Source: Thermoplasmata archaeon (GTDB lineage: Archaea; Thermoplasmatota; Thermoplasmata; Thermoplasmatales; Thermoplasmataceae). Taken from it: a stretch of DNA of 7,724 bases. Shown here piece after piece: positions 1 through 4,862 of the stretch; position 1 is the stretch's first letter; the number at the start of each line of letters is the position of its first letter. A program made the translations under genes and the position numbers. Under the pieces are notes generated by a model. That model was not told where the DNA came from, did no database searches, and saw only the letters and a list, made by a program, of their open reading frames with translations. The stretch is taken from the NCBI GenBank assembly GCA_021845325.1, contig JAKBRR010000067.1, forward strand, positions 1-7,724. Reading direction: 5' to 3'.

Positions 1-2
1 AG

Positions 3-1418
3 TCAGCAAATACTACAATGTATGTAATGCCACAGGTAAACTCTAACACAGTAAATAAAAATATCTCCTCAATTTACCCATATGATCTTATAGGGCTTCT
101 AATAGCCCCAGCTGTCTTTCCATCAATTCTCAATAGCAGTACTAGCTACGAGTTACAGCTCAACGAAACAAACGCCACGGGAAAACCAATTTCCGGGGCA
201 TATGTAACAATAGACTGTGAAATTCTAGGAGGAAACTATGGCTTCGTTCCGATTACCACACCAGAAAAGACAAGTAAGAATGGTTTGGTGAACATAACCA
301 TAACCGATGCAATACCAGCTGGAGTTCTTCTTTATGTCGCTGTTCAAAACGGAAGCTATCAATCAATGACTTACAATGGACAGGACTTAATGACAAATGT
401 TAGCGTAACACCGATTTTGTTCGGGATTTCTGTATCTGGAGATTTATCTTACGTGAGCGGAACAACATCACAGGGTATCCCATATGCTGGTATGTACGCA
501 GATCAAAGCAGTTCTATTACCAGTTTAGTTGTAGTGCAGAATACTTCAGTCTTTTTTGACAGTATTAATGGAACCATAAGCACTGGAATAACATACTGGT
601 TTAATTCAGGACCAAAAAGTATTGCTCCAATTGGATATAACGTCAGCATAGTTGACCCGCAAAACTTTTATGAATTCAGTGCACCATTGCCAAGCGATCT
701 TTCCTTGGGAATGAATACATTTAACGTCGAATATACGGACACAGCTGGCTTTACATACCAGTCATCTACAACATTCTATTACCTTGGAATGCACACAATG
801 CCCACGTCTTCCATAACTGCCACCGGCACCACTCAAACTGTTTCAGGACTAACATACTATTCAGGTAATGTGGTATTTGACCTTTCGTCAAATCTACCTT
901 CCGGATTTGGTAGCGCTGTTTTGACAATAACTAACAGTAACACAGGAGTAAGCATATCTCAAGACGTGACAGGAATGTCAACAGCGTCTTTCAATTTCGC
1001 AACACTTGCTGCCGGGAACTATACCGTTACCTACTCAGTTCAGAATGACTATGGTCAGACAAATACATCAACAGTTACAGTAAACACTGGCGCTTACACA
1101 GCAACATTCTATGAATACGGTTTATCATCCGGAGCAAAATGGGGGGTTAATATTGCAGGTAAGAACTACACCACCACTAACGATAGTTTATCTGTAACTC
1201 TGGCACCTGGAACTTACATGTATAAAGTTATAGGAGTCTCAGGATACAACTCGCCTGCGAGTGGAAATGTTTCAAATTCCGGAAACATATCGGTTACCTA
1301 TTCTGCTATACCCAGTTCAACCACAACAACTACAGTTGTGGCTGCAGGTGGTTCAGCAGGTGGAGGTTTCGCGGCAGGAGCAGCAGCTTTATACTTTATA
1401 AGGCGCAGGAAACCGTAA
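3..1418 (+). CDS. Cell-surface protein with Ig-like and YTATFYEYGL-type modules, C-terminal anchor (5' partial)
   Basis: The reading frame is open to the left edge. The first ATG is at 18, but five sense codons precede it and no signal peptide follows it, so this is probably the C-terminal part of a longer exported protein. Residue numbers count from that ATG. The protein is rich in Ser, Thr, Asn, Gly and Tyr with about 16 N-X-S/T sequons, as expected for a glycosylated extracellular protein. Beta-rich Ig-like stretches can be seen at roughly 40-130 and 280-357. Residues 360-429 form a module opening YTATFYEYGLSSGAKW, of a kind repeated in many Thermoplasmata surface proteins. A Ser/Thr stretch (433-439), a Gly/Ala-rich hydrophobic segment (about 440-461) and RRRKP at the end look like a linker and membrane anchor with a positive cytoplasmic stop. 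The missing N-terminal part could be a binding or enzymatic domain, for example a secreted protease; nothing visible decides this. Surface location is fairly sure; function is unknown. Confidence 0.8.
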   Translation, partial: SANTTMYVMPQVNSNTVNKNISSIYPYDLIGLLIAPAVFPSILNSSTSYELQLNETNATGKPISGAYVTIDCEILGGNYGFVPITTPEKTSKNGLVNITITDAIPAGVLLYVAVQNGSYQSMTYNGQDLMTNVSVTPILFGISVSGDLSYVSGTTSQGIPYAGMYADQSSSITSLVVVQNTSVFFDSINGTISTGITYWFNSGPKSIAPIGYNVSIVDPQNFYEFSAPLPSDLSLGMNTFNVEYTDTAGFTYQSSTTFYYLGMHTMPTSSITATGTTQTVSGLTYYSGNVVFDLSSNLPSGFGSAVLTITNSNTGVSISQDVTGMSTASFNFATLAAGNYTVTYSVQNDYGQTNTSTVTVNTGAYTATFYEYGLSSGAKWGVNIAGKNYTTTNDSLSVTLAPGTYMYKVIGVSGYNSPASGNVSNSGNISVTYSAIPSSTTTTTVVAAGGSAGGGFAAGAAALYFIRRRKP

Positions 1419-1424
1419 CCAAAA

Positions 1425-1455
1425 ACTTTTATTTTTTACCATTTTTTAAATTTTT
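1425..1455 (+). terminator. T-rich intergenic terminator after surface protein gene
   Basis: The 37 bases between the two convergent stop codons contain successive T runs on the plus strand (CTTTTATTTTTT, CATTTTTTAAATTTTT) without a stable hairpin. Oligo-T tracts of this kind are the usual intrinsic termination signal of archaeal RNA polymerase. On the minus strand only a GTTTTTGG run (1419-1426) is available to terminate the glycosylase transcript, so readthrough from that side may be greater. Confidence 0.55.
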
Positions 1456-2022
1456 CTAATTTTTCAGTATTTTTACTATTTCAAAAAAAACGTTATTGAA
1501 TCTATCGAGCCTTTTTATATCACGCAGTATAGCAGCAGGGTGAAACTGTGGGAAAATTAGAGTTCCATTCCATTCAAATTTTTCTCCTGCAATCTTTGAG
1601 ATGTTTCCATATTTTACTTCAGTTATAAGAGTAAGTGCTGTTAAAGAAGTGTTACCTAATGGTATGATCACTTTTGGTTTTAAAAGCTCTAATTCGTATC
1701 TAAGATATCCATTACAGATCTTCATGTATTCAAGCTTCGGTTTCTCATTATCAGGAGGTCTGCATTTAACTGAGTTGGTAATGTATATGCGATGTTTAGA
1801 TACACCTGTTAAGGCTAACGATTTCCTCAGTAATTGTCCACTTCGTCCAGAAAAAGGAATTCCATTCTCATCCTCGCTTTTCCCAGGGGCTTCTCCAATA
1901 AGAAATATTTCAGGGGATAGCGATCCATTGCCGCAAACAGCATTTTTTCTATATTCAAACAGAGCACATTTCGTACAACTCCTAATGATTCTGTTCATAC
2001 TTTCCAGATCATTATACAACAC
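1456..2022 (-). CDS. udg: Family 4 uracil-DNA glycosylase, 4Fe-4S type
   Basis: This enzyme excises uracil from DNA, starting base-excision repair of deaminated cytosine. At 188 aa it has the usual compact length. Visible motifs: CTKC (C16, C19) plus C87 in VKCRPP and C103, the four-cysteine pattern that binds the 4Fe-4S cluster in family 4; GEAPGKSED (43-51), motif I, where family 4 has GEAPG and family 5 has GLAPA; PFSGRSG (56-62) with F57 as the likely uracil-stacking residue; N83 just before VKCRPP; and HPAAILR (161-167), motif II. The chosen start is GTG at 2022, with GAGGT six bases upstream. It gives the normal family N-terminus of a short helix before CxxC; ATG at codon 9 is a weaker alternative. 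The start lies inside the 3' end of the transporter gene (11-base overlap), so it is probably cotranscribed and translationally coupled to it. All key residues are present, so it should be active. Confidence 0.95.
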   Translation of the reverse strand: MLYNDLESMNRIIRSCTKCALFEYRKNAVCGNGSLSPEIFLIGEAPGKSEDENGIPFSGRSGQLLRKSLALTGVSKHRIYITNSVKCRPPDNEKPKLEYMKICNGYLRYELELLKPKVIIPLGNTSLTALTLITEVKYGNISKIAGEKFEWNGTLIFPQFHPAAILRDIKRLDRFNNVFFEIVKILKN

Positions 2023-2896
2023 TTCTCAACCTCTTATTTATCATCCCAGATGAGAAAAATGTTCCTATTGAAATTAGGACCAAACCTGCAATTTCAACTA
2101 AATTCAACAATTGATTAAGTATTAAAAAACTGAAAAATACAGATACAGCAGGAACAACGAATAAAAGTGATGATATTCTGGCAACTGAATAATCCCTGTT
2201 AAGATGGAGGAAAACATAATAGGCAAAGGCAGTTCCTGGAATGCCTATCAACGCAGCCAGTGCCAGTGACAATAAAGAGGGATTTGTAATTTCGTTTACT
2301 TCCCCTGACAACAGTGCTATTATGAGCGTTATAGGCAATGCAAAGACAAACTGATAAAGGTTTACTGTCTCCTTGTTCTCAAACGTTATGAATCTTTTGA
2401 AAAATACAGTACCTACGCTCCATGAAAGTGCGCCAAGCAGAGCTAGAAATGGTCCGTAAAAGGAATCGACTCCAAGATGGTATGAAAATACGATAATCAT
2501 ACCTGTGAATCCCAGAACTATTCCAATTATTGTGCTTGATCTTACCTTTTCCTGTAGCAACGATATTGATAAAGCTGTTGAAATTATGGGGTACGTGTAA
2601 ATTATTACGGAAGTCAAAGGGGCAGACATAAAGTTTTCAGAATAAAACCAGAGCTCCATGAAAAGGACAACATTAAACAGTGACAATACGAGGACCTTTA
2701 AGGCCGTCCTTCTGGAAATCCTCAGTTCTATCCTATTCCAAAACAGTATCAGTGAAAAACCAGAGGCAAACAATACTCTGAAAAACAGAAGAACAGTTGG
2801 TGTTTCATAAGCAAGCGCTATCTTGACAAGCGGGTAATTTAAGGCCCAGAAAGAAGCCATGACTATGAACATCAAAGGATCTAATTTCTTTGACAA
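2012..2896 (-). CDS. EamA-type (DMT superfamily) membrane transporter
   Basis: This 294-aa integral membrane protein has about ten hydrophobic helices (roughly 7-27, 34-52, 66-85, 92-113, 122-139, 147-166, 177-197, 207-229, 239-260, 266-285), the two-times-five layout of the drug/metabolite transporter superfamily. The first helix carries the typical FWALNYPLVKIAL stretch, the fourth helix contains PLTSVIIYTYPI, and the second EamA repeat ends with a basic tail (NKRLRSVV). Known relatives export amino acids, nucleobases or other small metabolites; the substrate cannot be read from the sequence. The start is TTG at 2896. An in-frame stop lies three codons upstream, and a TATA-like box about 25 bases upstream fits a leaderless mRNA starting at this TTG; ATG at codon 9 (2872) is the alternative. 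It heads a two-gene unit with the uracil-DNA glycosylase and is divergent from DP1. Confidence 0.92.
   Translation of the reverse strand: MSKKLDPLMFIVMASFWALNYPLVKIALAYETPTVLLFFRVLFASGFSLILFWNRIELRISRRTALKVLVLSLFNVVLFMELWFYSENFMSAPLTSVIIYTYPIISTALSISLLQEKVRSSTIIGIVLGFTGMIIVFSYHLGVDSFYGPFLALLGALSWSVGTVFFKRFITFENKETVNLYQFVFALPITLIIALLSGEVNEITNPSLLSLALAALIGIPGTAFAYYVFLHLNRDYSVARISSLLFVVPAVSVFFSFLILNQLLNLVEIAGLVLISIGTFFSSGMINKRLRSVV
2029..2033 (-). promoter_or_regulatory. Shine-Dalgarno GAGGT for the glycosylase
   Basis: On the minus strand GAGGT lies six bases before the GTG at 2022, within the last codons of the upstream transporter gene. It matches the anti-Shine-Dalgarno end of 16S rRNA and decides the GTG start over the in-frame ATG at 1998. 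A downstream operon gene would be expected to use such a site, while the first genes here appear leaderless. Confidence 0.65.
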
Positions 2897-2905
2897 TAAA
2901 GGTTA

Positions 2906-2935
2906 ATTCAACCCGGTTATAGAATATTGTTGAAT
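2906..2935. repeat. Inverted repeat ATTCAAC / GTTGAAT flanking the EamA TATA box
   Basis: Two perfect 7-base arms, ATTCAAC at 2906-2912 and GTTGAAT at 2929-2935, are separated by 16 bases. Their centres are 23 bases apart, close to two helical turns. The dyad centre coincides with the CTATAA box of the transporter operon. This geometry fits a dimeric repressor site that would block TBP/TFB binding, but a match of this length can arise by chance in an AT-rich region. Confidence 0.4.
2918..2923 (-). promoter_or_regulatory. TATA box of the EamA-udg unit
   Basis: CTATAA on the minus strand is centred about 25 bases upstream of the TTG start at 2896, the spacing expected if transcription starts at or next to the start codon. 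It lies exactly at the centre of a 7-base inverted repeat (2906-2912 and 2929-2935), a possible operator. Assigned by eye. Confidence 0.5.
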
Positions 2936-2956
2936 CGTGTCAAACATTTGAGATCA

Positions 2957-3005
2957 ATGATAAAAATATCAATATATCATAGTAACAAATTATCATGTAA
3001 TGATA
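2957..3005. repeat. ATGATA/TATCAT dyad elements around the DP1 promoter and start
   Basis: ATGATA or its complement TATCAT occurs four times within 49 bases: ATGATA at 2957-2962, TATCAT at 2975-2980, TATCAT at 2991-2996 and ATGATA at 3000-3005, plus a near match TATCAA at 2967-2972. They form one imperfect palindrome upstream of the TATA box (TGATA, four A, TATCA) and one perfect 6-base palindrome (TATCAT, gta, ATGATA) that spans the presumed transcription start and the ATG of DP1. These could be operators; AT-rich composition makes chance partly plausible. Confidence 0.4.
2971..2978 (+). promoter_or_regulatory. TATA box of DP1
   Basis: AATATATC follows an A-rich stretch that could serve as a BRE. 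Its centre lies about 25.5 bases before the ATG at 3000, so transcription would begin at the start codon and the mRNA would be leaderless. No Shine-Dalgarno is present upstream, which agrees. Confidence 0.55.
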
Positions 3006-4409
3006 AATCCAAGAGCCTTTAATAACAAGGAGGGTGTACTTGAATTTTTCCAATCCAAGGGAATTCTAGTTTCACCAGGGGCTCTCGAGTCTATACTGGA
3101 AAAAGGAATGGGATCCCTCGTAACGCGTCTTCTCTCCCCTGAAATAATTTCTGCAGGATATATTAGTGAAAGTGATGTTATTAAACTTATAAGGGGGGAT
3201 ATTGCACCAGACAGGGAAATTCGTGAAATCAATTTCGATGATGTCAGAACAGGAAGTTCAATAGATGATTTTCAGAATCTGTTCAGGAGCAGGTATGATA
3301 AATTAAAGAAGATAATCCTGACAAGCAGCAAGATCAGATCAGCATCTGACATTAAGAATGCAAAGAGATCTGGAGGCTATGTGAAAATTGTGGGCATGGT
3401 AACAGACATATCAGAAACAAAAAATGGTCATAAGAGGCTTGTCCTTGAGGATCTGGACGAAAGCATCGAAGCCATCATAATGAAGGATAATCCCGTCAAA
3501 AAAGAGTTAATTCTAAACGATGAAGTAATAGGAGTAATGGGTTCTGTATCAACAACAGGAAAAAGCCCTGCAATCTTCGTCAAGGAAATAATCAGGCCTG
3601 ATATACCGGACAGGGCAATTCAGAGCAGTGGAAAAGATCCTGTTTATGTTGCTTCAATATCGGATATACACGTTGGAAGCAAGACATTTCTCAAGGACGG
3701 ATTCAGGAAAATGATATCATGGATCAACTCATCCGATGAGGATGCACAGAGGCTGAAGTACCTTATTCTATCAGGAGATGTCGTTGATGGTATAGGAGTA
3801 TACCCGGGTCAGGATAAGGATCTTGAATATCTTAATCCCATAGATCAATATTCCATTCTTTCTGATTATCTGCGGGAAATTCCTGAAGATGTTCAGGTTT
3901 ATGTCATGCCTGGAAATCACGATACAGTAAGGTTGGCAGAACCACAGCCACTTTTTTCAAGCGGGGTTAGAGATCTCTTTCCCAAAAATATAAAGTTTTT
4001 GCCAAATCCGTATTCTCTCACTCTGGAAGACAAGAAAGTTATGATTTATCATGGAATGTCTTTGAATGATATGGTGGAACTTGTCCCGGGTGCAAATTTT
4101 GAATCCATAGGGGGTGCCATAGAAGCCATACTGCAAAGAAGGCATCTTTCCCCGGTATACGGAGGGAAAACCCCAATTATACCATCCGGAACAGATTACC
4201 ATGTTATAGAGGAGGTTCCGGATATTTTCATTACCGGCCACATACACTCCCATTATGTTGGCAATTACAGGGGAGTAAGATATGTCAATTCATCCACATG
4301 GCAATCCCAGACAGATTACCAGAAAATGATGAATTTTGCGCCTGATCCATGTATAATGACAATGTTTGACCTCAATTCTGCAAGCGTAATTAATAAAAAA
4401 TTTATGTAA
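3000..4409 (+). CDS. polB: DNA polymerase D (Pol II) small subunit DP1, 3'-5' exonuclease
   Basis: DP1 is the proofreading subunit of archaeal replicative polymerase D and works with the large catalytic subunit DP2, which is not in this window. The N-terminal part (1 to about 80) is helical. An OB-fold follows at about 125-202 (GYVKIVGMVTDI ... GKSPAIFVKEII). The calcineurin/Mre11-like phosphoesterase domain covers about 215-460. Its metal-binding residues are all visible: D222 and H224 in SDIHVGS, D260 in SGDVVDG, N306-H307 in PGNHD, H351 in YHG, and H414 and H416 in GHIHSH. The nuclease should therefore be active, unlike the degenerate eukaryotic B-subunits. At 469 aa it is short next to the roughly 600-aa Pyrococcus protein; the difference lies in the N-terminal and linker part. 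The ATG at 3000 is supported by the TATA box 25-26 bases upstream. It is divergent from the EamA-udg unit and convergent with the small gene ending at 4419. Confidence 0.97.
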   Translation: MINPRAFNNKEGVLEFFQSKGILVSPGALESILEKGMGSLVTRLLSPEIISAGYISESDVIKLIRGDIAPDREIREINFDDVRTGSSIDDFQNLFRSRYDKLKKIILTSSKIRSASDIKNAKRSGGYVKIVGMVTDISETKNGHKRLVLEDLDESIEAIIMKDNPVKKELILNDEVIGVMGSVSTTGKSPAIFVKEIIRPDIPDRAIQSSGKDPVYVASISDIHVGSKTFLKDGFRKMISWINSSDEDAQRLKYLILSGDVVDGIGVYPGQDKDLEYLNPIDQYSILSDYLREIPEDVQVYVMPGNHDTVRLAEPQPLFSSGVRDLFPKNIKFLPNPYSLTLEDKKVMIYHGMSLNDMVELVPGANFESIGGAIEAILQRRHLSPVYGGKTPIIPSGTDYHVIEEVPDIFITGHIHSHYVGNYRGVRYVNSSTWQSQTDYQKMMNFAPDPCIMTMFDLNSASVINKKFM

Positions 4410-4418
4410 TCTTTGAAA

Positions 4419-4760
4419 CTAAAGCGTTCTAAGGATTATTTCCTGTATCTCCTTTTTGAATGTTTCCATTATGTCTTTCATTGCCTCATCCTTAATTGAA
4501 TCCGGCGCAGAAATTAATCCTATTTTTGCAGTTATTTTAGCCATTTTAGCCATGGAGTCATACTCCTTTACCTTGGATTCAAAATATTCCTGCATCATTT
4601 CGGCTATATCATTTTTGAGCTTAGGATCATCATTAATTTTTCTCCTTATCAATTCCTTGACAAGGTCTTTTATTATTTCCCGTATAGCTTCCATAAACAT
4701 GTCCTCTGAAGGCATTGTTTTAAGAAAACCTCGTATATATTTATCTAAATCTTCCTGCAT
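4419..4760 (-). CDS. Small all-helical methionine-rich protein, function unknown
   Basis: I do not recognise this 113-aa protein. It is rich in Lys, Glu, Ile and Met (10 Met), has no Cys or Trp, and consists of amphipathic helix-like stretches: about 3-15, 18-42 (MFMEAIREIIKDLVKELIRR), 47-83 and 87-111. There is no signal peptide or membrane segment, so a soluble cytoplasmic helical bundle is likely. The AKMAKITAKIGLISAPDS stretch (71-88) is less charged and could be a packing or interaction surface. The minus-strand frame is preferred to the overlapping plus-strand frame at 4456-4788 because its composition is that of a normal soluble protein, its start is preceded by TATA-like boxes, and it fits the neighbouring gene spacing. 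It converges on DP1 with nine bases between stops and diverges from fhs. No function is proposed. Confidence 0.75.
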   Translation of the reverse strand: MQEDLDKYIRGFLKTMPSEDMFMEAIREIIKDLVKELIRRKINDDPKLKNDIAEMMQEYFESKVKEYDSMAKMAKITAKIGLISAPDSIKDEAMKDIMETFKKEIQEIILRTL

Positions 4761-4795
4761 GATTGTCTTAATGAACGGGAATAGATAAAGATTGA

Positions 4796-4803
4796 CATTT
4801 AAA
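4796..4803 (-). promoter_or_regulatory. TATA-like box of the small helical protein gene
   Basis: TTTAAATG on the minus strand (within GCTTTAAATGTC) is centred near 4799, which would put transcription start near 4773 and give a leader of about 13 bases to the ATG at 4760. A second candidate, TTAAATC at 4811-4817, would give a leader of about 28 bases. No clear Shine-Dalgarno is present. Confidence 0.35.
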
Positions 4804-4823
4804 GCCTTATGATTTAAGCAGCA

Positions 4824-4833
4824 CTTTTAAATC
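4824..4833 (+). promoter_or_regulatory. TATA-like box of fhs
   Basis: CTTTTAAATC is centred near 4828, about 35 bases before the fhs ATG. Transcription would be expected near 4855, giving a leader of about eight bases, too short for a Shine-Dalgarno. Its TTAAATC core pairs with GATTTAA at 4811-4817 as a perfect 7-base inverted repeat with a 9-base spacer, so two similar boxes face in opposite directions. Confidence 0.4.
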
Positions 4834-4862
4834 GTTTTCAACACTTATTATATTGATATTAT

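Noticed and set aside
18..20. ATG at 18 as the true start of the left-edge gene
   Set aside because: Sense codons continue upstream to the window edge, no promoter or signal peptide fits, and the protein is clearly exported, so the true start lies outside the window.
1300..1345. ACA/ACT-rich stretch as a simple-sequence repeat
   Set aside because: It only encodes the Ser/Thr linker of the surface protein, is short and irregular, and the frame is intact.
1456..2022. Family 5 (UDGb) assignment for the glycosylase
   Set aside because: Motif I is GEAPG with an acidic residue, not GLAPA, and the length and cysteine spacing fit family 4.
1601..2053. Plus-strand open frame across the glycosylase gene
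   Set aside because: It lies antisense to a gene with complete family motifs and has no recognisable domain or promoter.
2897..2999. Possible replication origin beside DP1, as origins lie near polymerase D genes in some archaea
   Set aside because: The region is only 103 bases, has no origin recognition box-like G-rich repeats and no orc1/cdc6 gene nearby; it is explained by two promoters.
4456..4788. Plus-strand open frame opposite the small helical gene
   Set aside because: Its translation is a Ser/Ile/Leu-rich product typical of the antisense of a Lys/Glu/Met-rich helical gene, it starts inside the convergent gene region without a promoter, and the minus-strand product is much more protein-like.
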